Positions 54,653 through 64,000 of a DNA stretch of 64,000 bases are shown one piece after another. Each line of letters starts with the position of its first letter. The first letter of the stretch is position 1. Under the pieces are notes generated by a model. It was not told the DNA's origin, searched no databases, and was given only the letters and a program-made list of their open reading frames with translations. Source of the DNA: Ruania halotolerans (lineage in GTDB: Bacteria > Actinomycetota > Actinomycetes > Actinomycetales > Beutenbergiaceae); NCBI RefSeq assembly GCF_021049285.1, contig NZ_CP088017.1, positions 1,375,380-1,439,379 of the forward strand, given 5' to 3'. A program made the translations under genes and the position numbers.

Positions 54653-55897
54653 CTACGTCGTTGCCGCCTCCATCACCACCGGCCTCGACCGATGCCACAG
54701 CCACAGCGCCATCGCGACCACTGCGTAGGCGAGACTGGTCAGCGCCAGATGCAGCAGGGAATCCGACACCAGCGGAATGAGCAGCCCCGCGAGAGCAGCG
54801 TTGGCGAACAGGGTGCCGAAGGCGCCGAGCGATGCCGCAGCGCCGCGGTCGTCGGGAGCCTGGTCGAGGATCTCAAGATTCAGCACCGGGAAGATCGTGC
54901 CCACAGCCGTCGCGGCCAGCGGGGGAGCGAGCATCACCCACGGCAGCGCGGGCTGCCACGCCACGATTAGCACGTTCACCGCGATCGCCACCAGGGCACA
55001 TGTCATGGCCACGTCGATCAGCCGGCGCCGCGGCACGCGGTCGGCCGTCCGGCCGGAGATCCACGCTCCCACCATGATGCCGCCGATGAGCGGAACGAAC
55101 AGCACCCAGAAATCCCGCTCACCCAGCCCGAGCAGATCCACCACAATGATCGGCGCGGCAGCGATGTAGGTGAACTGCGCCCCGAACGTGCACGCAGTCA
55201 CCAACGTTAACCGGATCACCGATCCACGGCTGCCCACCCGAAGAACCGCACGCACGACGGAAGGCGCATTCAACGGGCGACGCTCCGCCGTCGGAAGGGT
55301 TTCAGGCAGCACCACACCGACCAGCACGGCCATGACCACCCCGTACCCGGCGATGGACCAGAAGATGCTCTGCCACGGCCCGATGCTGAGCAACCAGCCA
55401 CCCACGACCGGTGCGATCGCGGGTGCGATCGAGAAGATCATCATCACGTTCGACATCAGGCGTTGCGCCGCGGACCCCGAGAACATGTCCCGGATCACCA
55501 CCCGGCTGACGATCGTGGCGGCTCCGGCGAATGCGCCCTGCAGCAACCGGCCGGCGAGCAGCACCGGCAGACCGGGGGCGAGGGCGCATGCGATGGAGGC
55601 CACCGTGAAGCCGAGCAGACCGGCGATCATCACCGGTTTGCGCCCTACGGCGTCCGAGATCGGACCGTGGAAGATGCTCATGACGGCGAAGGAGAGCAGG
55701 TACAGGCTGGTCACCTGCTGCATCGCAGCCGTGTCCGAGGTGAACTGCCTGCCCATCTGCTCGAAGGCCGGGAAGACCGTGTCGATCGTGAACGGCCCGA
55801 TCATCGCGAGTCCGGCGAGCACGATCGTGAAGAGCAGACCCACGCGCTCGTGAGGTGGTGGTTGCCGGGAACTCTCAGGAGGTTTCCGGCGACTCAT
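54653..55897 (-). CDS. MFS multidrug exporter, Bcr/CflA family
   Basis: A 414-aa proton-driven exporter with about 12 transmembrane helices. Helix 1 carries MIGPFTIDTVFPAFEQMGRQ, typical of Bcr/CflA; the loop 2-3 motif is GPISDAVGRKPVMIAGLL, and helix 4-5 has LLQGAFAGAATIVSRVVIRD. The start has GGAGGA directly upstream. It reads in the same direction as the small acetyltransferase 41 nt later. Confidence 0.91.
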   Translation of the reverse strand: MSRRKPPESSRQPPPHERVGLLFTIVLAGLAMIGPFTIDTVFPAFEQMGRQFTSDTAAMQQVTSLYLLSFAVMSIFHGPISDAVGRKPVMIAGLLGFTVASIACALAPGLPVLLAGRLLQGAFAGAATIVSRVVIRDMFSGSAAQRLMSNVMMIFSIAPAIAPVVGGWLLSIGPWQSIFWSIAGYGVVMAVLVGVVLPETLPTAERRPLNAPSVVRAVLRVGSRGSVIRLTLVTACTFGAQFTYIAAAPIIVVDLLGLGERDFWVLFVPLIGGIMVGAWISGRTADRVPRRRLIDVAMTCALVAIAVNVLIVAWQPALPWVMLAPPLAATAVGTIFPVLNLEILDQAPDDRGAAASLGAFGTLFANAALAGLLIPLVSDSLLHLALTSLAYAVVAMALWLWHRSRPVVMEAATT

Positions 55898-55955
55898 TCC
55901 TCCATCCCATCACACCGGACGGAGCGGCTGGACGGCCGCCGTCCTGGTTCAGCGG

Positions 55956-56389
55956 TCAGAGCGGGATGCCGTGGACGTTGACCATCCAGGCCGTTCCGCC
56001 GATGAGGAATGCCGCCGCGACCACGAACCAGGCAAAGCCGCTCACCGGGGTGAGCCGGCGCACCCGCGTCCGGCCGATACCGGCCGTGATCGCCGTGGAG
56101 AGGAAGATCGCGCCGATCACCAGCGCACTGATGGGAAAGGACGGAGCGTCGGGCGGCCGGACCCAGCCGTACTCGACCGCCAGGAATGTGACGCCGACCA
56201 GGCCGAGGAGGAGCACGGGGACCACGACGGCCAGCCAACCGAGCAGATGGCCGAGGGCGAGCAGGCTTCCGGAGATCCGGCGCGGGCCGCCGCCTCCGAA
56301 CGCGAAAGAGGCGGAACCTTGGTCGCGGTAGCGACCGCCGAATGGATCGGTGGGGCTGTCGAAGGTCCAGTTCGGCTCCTCGGGGGCGC

Positions 56390-56393
<4 letters not shown>
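55956..56393 (-). CDS. Small integral membrane protein
   Basis: A 145-aa protein with about four hydrophobic helices (ALGHLLGWLAVVVPVLLLG, ISALVIGAIFLSTAI, FAWFVVAAAFLIGGT) after a soluble N-terminus. The ATG at 56393 overlaps the stop of the next upstream gene (ATGA), so the two small membrane proteins are coupled. Function unknown. Confidence 0.72.
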
Positions 56394-59382
<2,989 letters not shown>

Positions 59383-59446
59383 GGCGGGCGGTGAGCCGCC
59401 GTCCATTGCCCGGCGCTGTGGTCCGGGCACGCCCAGACCACTCGCC

Positions 59447-59452
59447 TAGAGT
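59447..59452 (+). promoter_or_regulatory. -10 box of a leaderless transcript
   Basis: TAGAGT ends 6 nt before the ATG at 59459. Confidence 0.45.
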
Positions 59453-59458
59453 GGGGCG

Positions 59459-59869
59459 ATGATCAGCGACGCCCTCGCCCGATCCCTGCGCGATGCCGGT
59501 CTGCGCTGGGACCCGGCCCCAGGTGACCAATTCCGTATCGAGGCAACGGCGCTCAGCGAGGAGGTGTTCATCCTCTCGCATATGGTGATCGAGCCACGGA
59601 CCTACGAGACCGGCACGGTGCTCAATTTCAACGGCACCACCGAGTGGGCACTGGACAACATCGACCAGGATGACGCCCTGTGGCTCCCGCGTGAGGACCA
59701 ACTGCGTGACCTGCTCGGCGGCACGTTCCAGCGAATGGAACGCATCGAGTCCGGCTACCGGGTGAGCACCGCCGAACCGGATGGACGGGCCCGCGACTTC
59801 ACCGACGTCGTCGCCGAGGACGCCTATGCCCGCGCCCTCCTGCACCTGGTCCACGAGGCCACCGACTGA
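59459..59869 (+). CDS. Conserved actinobacterial protein of unknown function
   Basis: A 136-aa soluble protein. Characteristic segments are GTVLNFNGTTEWALDNI and ALWLPREDQLRDLLGG. Relatives are common in Micrococcales and are sometimes labelled pilus assembly CpaE, but there is no ATPase motif here and no pilus gene nearby, so I do not use that name. Leaderless-type start. Confidence 0.75.
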   Translation: MISDALARSLRDAGLRWDPAPGDQFRIEATALSEEVFILSHMVIEPRTYETGTVLNFNGTTEWALDNIDQDDALWLPREDQLRDLLGGTFQRMERIESGYRVSTAEPDGRARDFTDVVAEDAYARALLHLVHEATD

Positions 59870-59897
59870 GCGAAAGTGGTTCTCCAGACAGCGTCGC

Positions 59898-59903
59898 TAC
59901 CCT
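59898..59903 (+). promoter_or_regulatory. -10 box of the phosphoesterase gene
   Basis: TACCCT ends 6 nt before the GTG at 59910. Confidence 0.45.
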
Positions 59904-59909
59904 GGTGCC

Positions 59910-60677
59910 GTGGTCTCCTCATGGCAGCGCGTCGCCCTGATCTCCGATATCCACGGCAATCTCACCGCACTCGAGGCCGTGCTTGCCGACGTCGACAGTC
60001 GCGGAATCTCGACGATCTTCAACCTCGGAGATGTGGCCGGTAAGGGGCCGCGCGGATCGGCAGTGGTGCAGATCAGCCGGGAGCGTTGTGCGGTCACCGT
60101 GCGCGGCAACTGGGACGACTTCCTTCCTGCATCCGAGAGCCCGGACACTCCGGAGGACACCGCGTGGTGGCACGCTGAACTCACCGAGGCCGACCGGGCC
60201 TGGTTGCGCGCCCTGCCCCTAGCGCACCACCTTCGGCTCAGCGGCCGGACGATCCGCCTCGTCCACGCCTCCGCCACGAGCGTCTACACGCGGGTGCACG
60301 CCCGGCACACGCGCGAACAGTTCGATGCGATGTTCGCCACGACCGCACTCACCGGGCCCGGCCCGACACCGGACGTAGTGGCCTACGGGGACATTCACGA
60401 CGCCTATCTCACGGTCAACGAGAGGCGCACTCTGCTGAATGTGGGCAGCGTCGGCAACTCGCTCGATGAACCCACGGCGAGCTATGTGATCCTCGAAGGA
60501 GTGCCCGACGGCGGCCCTTCCGATCCGTTCGGCGTCCAGTTCGTGCGTGTTCCCTATGACGTCGAGATGGAGATCGCCGCTGCCGAGCGGCTCGGGATGC
60601 CGCAGTTGGAGGCGTACGCGATCGAGTTGCGCACGGCGATCTACCGGGGCCTGCATGAGGCACACGGACTGCGCTGA
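59910..60677 (+). CDS. Metallophosphoesterase, YfcE/calcineurin-like
   Basis: A 255-aa two-metal phosphoesterase. The metal ligands fall in VALISDIHGNLTALEAV, FNLGDVAGKGPRG, VRGNWDD, LVHASATS and YGDIHDAY, with LLNVGSVGNSLD as the closing motif of the MJ0936/YfcE-like family, which hydrolyses phosphodiesters or phosphoproteins. The GTG start is favoured by the leaderless -10 box. The substrate is unknown. Confidence 0.88.
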   Translation: MVSSWQRVALISDIHGNLTALEAVLADVDSRGISTIFNLGDVAGKGPRGSAVVQISRERCAVTVRGNWDDFLPASESPDTPEDTAWWHAELTEADRAWLRALPLAHHLRLSGRTIRLVHASATSVYTRVHARHTREQFDAMFATTALTGPGPTPDVVAYGDIHDAYLTVNERRTLLNVGSVGNSLDEPTASYVILEGVPDGGPSDPFGVQFVRVPYDVEMEIAAAERLGMPQLEAYAIELRTAIYRGLHEAHGLR

Positions 60678-60705
60678 TCCTGACCTCTGAAGGCTCGCAT
60701 CGCCG

Positions 60706-61560
60706 TCAGCTCCGTTCGAGTGCCTCCGGCAGCTCGAGCCGCCACTCCTCGGGCGCTTCGGCGGCAGGCGCTGCAGGGAGCACACCGCGACCGTCCGGAT
60801 GGGGAATCGCGGCGAGGAGCGCCCGCGTGTATGGGTGCACCGGGTCTGACCACACCGTGGCAGTCGGGCCGGATTCGACGATTCTCCCGCGGTACATCAC
60901 CGCCACCCTGTCAGCCATGATCCGCACGACCGAGAGGTCGTGGGAGATGAACAGCATCCCCGCCTCTGCCTCCAGACACAGGCGCCGCATCATCGCTGCC
61001 ACGGACGCCTGGCTCGAGGCATCGAGAGCGGAGATCGGCTCATCTGCAACCAGGAGATTCGGTTGTGCCGCCAGCGCCCGCGCGATCGCGATCCGCTGAC
61101 GTTGTCCGCCGGAGAGCTGGTGTGGGTAGCGCGAGACCATGGCCGGATTGAGCCCCACCGCGGCGATCCAGGCAGCTGGGGTGTCGGAGGCCAGCCCCCG
61201 CGCCTGCGCCGCGGCCACGCCGTCGGCGATCTGTGCCCCCACACGCTTTCGTGGATTGAGCGAGGAGTTCGGATCTTGGAACACCATCTGGATCGCGGTG
61301 AGCTCCACGGGGCGGCGGCGCAAGCCGAGCGGTGGCATCGCGCGACCTCGGAAGGCGATCTCGCCGTCGTGCGGGCGTTCCATTCCCACCACGGCGCGTG
61401 CGGTCGATGACTTTCCGCACCCACTCTCACCCACGAGAGCAAGCACCTCGCCGGCTTTGATGGTCAAAGAGAGACCATCCACTGCCCGCACCGTGGTGTG
61501 GCCGCGGTACTCGACGACGAGGTTCTGTACATCGAGGACGTTACTCATGATCTGGCTCAC
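60706..61560 (-). CDS. Peptide/nickel-type ABC transporter ATP-binding protein (DppF/OppF type)
   Basis: A 284-aa ATPase. Walker A is GESGCGKSS, the Q-loop lies in MVFQDPNSSLNP, signature QLSGGQRQRIAIARAL, Walker B LLVADEPISALD, switch His in LFISHDLSVV, and the Opp-type C-terminal DPVHPYTRALLAA. The GTG start overlaps the stop of the upstream ATPase gene by 4 nt; an ATG four codons later is possible. Last gene of the operon. Confidence 0.94.
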   Translation of the reverse strand: MSQIMSNVLDVQNLVVEYRGHTTVRAVDGLSLTIKAGEVLALVGESGCGKSSTARAVVGMERPHDGEIAFRGRAMPPLGLRRRPVELTAIQMVFQDPNSSLNPRKRVGAQIADGVAAAQARGLASDTPAAWIAAVGLNPAMVSRYPHQLSGGQRQRIAIARALAAQPNLLVADEPISALDASSQASVAAMMRRLCLEAEAGMLFISHDLSVVRIMADRVAVMYRGRIVESGPTATVWSDPVHPYTRALLAAIPHPDGRGVLPAAPAAEAPEEWRLELPEALERS

Positions 61561-62363
61561 GGGGCCTCCTCGATCAGGCTCTCATGCGCTTCGGGCATCG
61601 AGGCGAGCAGTTCGCGCGTGTAGGGGTGGGTCGGTGCCGTGAACACCTGACTTCGCGCGCCTGCCTCCACGATGCGCCCGTGCCGCATCACCGCCACATC
61701 GTCGGCGATGGCGCTCATCACGCCCAGATCGTGAGTCACCAGCAGTACCGCCAGGTCGCGTTCGGCGGCCAGGTCACGCAGCAGGTGCAGGATGCCGGCT
61801 TGGACGGTCACGTCCAGTGCAGTGGTGGGCTCGTCGGCGAGGAGGACCTGCGGATCGCAGGCAAGGGCCAGGGCGATGGCGATGCGCTGGCGCTGCCCAC
61901 CGGAGAACTGGTGGGGGTATCGGCGCAGGGCACCCTCGGGCTCAGGAACCTGCACGCGGTCCAGTAGCTCCACCGCGCGCTCGCGTGCCTGCCGCTTGGT
62001 CACCTGCATGTGGGTGCGCATGTGATCAGTGAGCTGACTGCCCACGGTGAGCTGGGGGTGCAGGCTCGCCGAGGGATCCTGGAACACCATTGCCACCTGT
62101 GCGCCCCGTACTCGATTGAGCTCTCGCTCGCTCATCCCTACGAGCTCAGTACCGTTGAGCTGAATCGAGCCGGAGATGTGCGCAGTGTCCGGCAACAGGC
62201 CCAGCACGGCGAGTCCACTGACAGTCTTGCCCGAACCGGACTCCCCGGCGAGTCCCTGGACCCGGCCGGGCTCGAGATTCAGGGAGATCCCGGAGACCAC
62301 CTCGGTGGTGCGGCCACGGCGGCCGAAGGCAATGCGCAGGTCCCGGATCCGGAGTGCGCTCAT
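61557..62363 (-). CDS. Peptide/nickel-type ABC transporter ATP-binding protein (DppD/OppD type)
   Basis: A 268-aa partner ATPase with Walker A GESGSGKTV, MVFQDPSASLHPQLTV, signature QFSGGQRQRIAIALAL, Walker B VLLADEPTTALDVT and C-terminal APTHPYTRELLASMP. GGAGG lies 6 nt before the ATG, and the start overlaps the permease stop. Confidence 0.94.
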   Translation of the reverse strand: MSALRIRDLRIAFGRRGRTTEVVSGISLNLEPGRVQGLAGESGSGKTVSGLAVLGLLPDTAHISGSIQLNGTELVGMSERELNRVRGAQVAMVFQDPSASLHPQLTVGSQLTDHMRTHMQVTKRQARERAVELLDRVQVPEPEGALRRYPHQFSGGQRQRIAIALALACDPQVLLADEPTTALDVTVQAGILHLLRDLAAERDLAVLLVTHDLGVMSAIADDVAVMRHGRIVEAGARSQVFTAPTHPYTRELLASMPEAHESLIEEAP

Positions 62364-63310
62364 GGCTTACCTCCTTCGACCTGCGGCGTCTCGACGGCAT
62401 CGTCTGCGGTGTCCTCGTGCCGCTCCGGTGCGGGTCCTGCTCCCAGTCGTTCAGCGGAGGCGAGCGGATCGAAGATATCGCGCAACGAATCGCCGATGAA
62501 GTTGAACGCCATCACCACCGTGAGAATCGCGAACCCGGGAAAGACGCCCAGCCACCATGCATCGATGTGCTGCATCGCGCTGGAGATCATCGCACCCCAC
62601 TCCGCCATCGGTGGCTGCGCGCCGAGGCCGAGGAAGGAGAGTCCGGTGAGCAGCAGAATCGCGGTGCCGATGTCGAGGGAGGCGAGCACCAGGACTGGGC
62701 CGGCCACATTGGGCAGAATGTCCGAGGTGAGCGTGCGCCACGGGGAGTGGCCGAGCAGTCGGCCGGCCACCACGTAGTTCTGCGTCCGCAGGCTGAGCAC
62801 CAGTGAACGCACGACGCGGGCGTACTGCGGCCATGAGACCACGATCCCCGCCAGTACGGCATTGAATAGTGATGCCCCGAGCGAGGCAGCGATCACCATG
62901 GCGAGAATCACCGTGGGGAACGCCATCACGAGGTCGGTCAGACGCATCAGCACCTCATCCACCCAACGGCCGACATACCCGGCGATGGCGCCGATGACGG
63001 TGCCGATGATCATCGCGCTCACCACGAGCAACAGCGCCAGTGGCATGGTGACCCGGGCGCCGCTGAGGAGGCGCGAGAAGGTGTCCCTGCCGAGCTGGTC
63101 GGTGCCCAGGAGTGTCCCTTCCGCGCCCGGTGGGAGGAGTCGGGGGAGATCCTGCGCGAGCGGATCATGAGGTGAGATCCATGGGGCGAGAAGCGCGGCG
63201 ACGATCCAGCCGAGCGCGATGACGGCGCCGACCACGGCAAGCGGGGTGCGCCAGGCGACCGGGATGCGCCGCAGCAGAGGGATGCGAGCGCGGGGGCTCC
63301 TCGCGTTCAT
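62360..63310 (-). CDS. Peptide/nickel-type ABC transporter permease (DppC type)
   Basis: A 316-aa permease. After a basic N-terminus comes LAPWISPHDPLAQDLPRLLPPG and GTDQLGRDTFSRLLSGARV, the hallmark of DppC/OppC/NikC; at least five membrane helices follow, with GPVLVLASLDIGTAILLLTG typical of the C-terminal half. The ATG at 63310 overlaps the DppB-type stop (ATGA); the frame is open further upstream but only as a shadow of that gene. Confidence 0.93.
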   Translation of the reverse strand: MNARSPRARIPLLRRIPVAWRTPLAVVGAVIALGWIVAALLAPWISPHDPLAQDLPRLLPPGAEGTLLGTDQLGRDTFSRLLSGARVTMPLALLLVVSAMIIGTVIGAIAGYVGRWVDEVLMRLTDLVMAFPTVILAMVIAASLGASLFNAVLAGIVVSWPQYARVVRSLVLSLRTQNYVVAGRLLGHSPWRTLTSDILPNVAGPVLVLASLDIGTAILLLTGLSFLGLGAQPPMAEWGAMISSAMQHIDAWWLGVFPGFAILTVVMAFNFIGDSLRDIFDPLASAERLGAGPAPERHEDTADDAVETPQVEGGKP

Positions 63311-64000
63311 GCCAACCTCACTCTCGGGTCCAGCACGCCGTAGAGAAGGTCCACCACGAAGTTGATCACCAGGTAGATCACGCCGACGACAAGCCCCACA
63401 CCCATCACACCCGGCAGGTCCAGGGCGATCGCCGAGTTGTAGGCATAGGTGCCCAATCCCGGCCATGCAAAGACCGCTTCGACCAGGACAGTTCCCGAGA
63501 GCAGGATCCCGAAGGCCACACCGGCCACCGTCAGGATCGGCAGCGCCGCACCCCGCAGGACGTAGGCTCCGATCACCCGCCGGCGGGGAAGGCCTTTGGC
63601 TCGCGCTGCTCGCACGTAGTCGCTGCCGAGGACTTCAAGCACACTGGTGCGGACAAACCGGGTGAGCAATCCGATCGTGAACAGCGAGAGCACCAGGACG
63701 GGAAGCGCCAGGTGCGCGACGGCGTCGAAGAAGCCCACCGGATCACCGTTGAGTACGAAATCGATCGTGTAGAGCCCGGTGATCCGCGGTGGCGGATTGA
63801 GATGTGGCGACAGTCGACCAGATCCGGGTGCGATGCCCAGGCGCAGGAAGAACAGGTGGTAGGCCATGATTGCCAACCAGAACATCGGCACGCTCAGCCC
63901 GATGAGGGAGACCACCCGGATCACCTGATCACTCACCCGGCCGCGGCGGTGTGCTGCCAGCGTTCCGAGCGCCAGTGCGACGGCCAGGCTCAGCACGATC
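63307..64000 (-). CDS. Peptide/nickel-type ABC transporter permease (DppB type), 5' end outside window
   Basis: At least 231 residues of the C-terminal part are present; the start lies beyond base 64000. Contains LIGLSVPMFWLAIMAYHLFF, TRFVRTSVLEVLGSDYVRAA, RAKGLPRRRV (the permease-ATPase coupling loop) and VEAVFAWPGLGTYAYNSAIA, all typical of DppB/OppB. The binding protein of this importer is presumably further upstream, outside the window. Confidence 0.93.
   Translation of the reverse strand, partial: IVLSLAVALALGTLAAHRRGRVSDQVIRVVSLIGLSVPMFWLAIMAYHLFFLRLGIAPGSGRLSPHLNPPPRITGLYTIDFVLNGDPVGFFDAVAHLALPVLVLSLFTIGLLTRFVRTSVLEVLGSDYVRAARAKGLPRRRVIGAYVLRGAALPILTVAGVAFGILLSGTVLVEAVFAWPGLGTYAYNSAIALDLPGVMGVGLVVGVIYLVINFVVDLLYGVLDPRVRLA

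Noticed and set aside
59459-59869. Pilus assembly protein CpaE
   Set aside because: Name sometimes used for this family, but the protein is 136 aa, lacks a P-loop and has no pilus genes nearby.

Overview
The window is high-GC DNA from an actinobacterium, most likely a member of the order Micrococcales in the Ruania/Beutenbergia/Georgenia neighbourhood. The grounds are the conserved block atpGDC - DUF2550 - nucS, a GlgE-type alpha-glucan pathway, a DivIVA/Scy-like coiled-coil protein, DUF222-HNH and AbiEi/DUF559 proteins, an enlarged LigA, and many leaderless starts (a TANNNT box ending 6-8 nt before ATG/GTG). The genus call is inference. No rRNA, tRNA, CRISPR array, integrase or complete insertion sequence was seen.

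Layout. 1-3630: end of the F-type ATP synthase operon (gamma partial, beta, epsilon), a DUF2550 membrane protein and the mismatch endonuclease NucS, followed by nagA. 4980-15409: a carbohydrate locus on both sides of a LacI-type regulator. A CUT1 ABC importer and a GH42 beta-galactosidase run leftward; a YicI-type GH31 alpha-xylosidase and a GH1 beta-glucosidase run rightward. Near-identical operators lie in front of both transcription units. The enzyme set fits stepwise intracellular breakdown of galactosylated xyloglucan oligosaccharides. 15440-18237: small zinc-motif protein, glutamate-cysteine-ligase-like enzyme, alpha/beta hydrolase, with a 29-bp inverted repeat between the last two. 18394-23249: second CUT1 sugar ABC operon with an unassigned 561-aa enzyme. 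23274-29620: acetyltransferase, coiled-coil polarity protein, acidic membrane protein plus lipoprotein, and a cysteine-free thioredoxin-fold protein.

29743-40058 is the alpha-glucan core. glgE, treS and a maltokinase fused in frame to the branching enzyme GlgB form a leftward operon; glgP (phosphorylase) is divergent. Together they turn trehalose into maltose, maltose-1-phosphate and branched alpha-glucan, and degrade it again; glgX (debranching) lies at 44453-46699. The glgE-treS gap holds two identical small repeat elements. 40059-41576 holds a DUF559/AbiEi-type gene bracketed by a diverged ~118-bp inverted repeat.

41577-59382: trpS, a flavoprotein dehydrogenase, glgX, etfBA, a phosphotransferase, a cysteine desulfurase with mnmA (tRNA thiolation), a frameshifted DUF222-HNH gene, an acetyltransferase, a Bcr/CflA exporter, two small membrane proteins and ligA. 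59459-64000: a small conserved protein, a calcineurin-like phosphoesterase, and a Dpp/Opp-type peptide or nickel ABC transporter running off the right edge.

The strongest leads are the maltokinase-GlgB fusion with a possible internal start, the repeat elements between glgE and treS, the inverted-repeat-bracketed DUF559 gene, the long inverted repeat at 17351-17425, a terminator-like hairpin inside the DUF2550 gene, and the shared operators of the xyloglucan-type locus. I did not find a clear new multi-gene defence or biosynthetic system.
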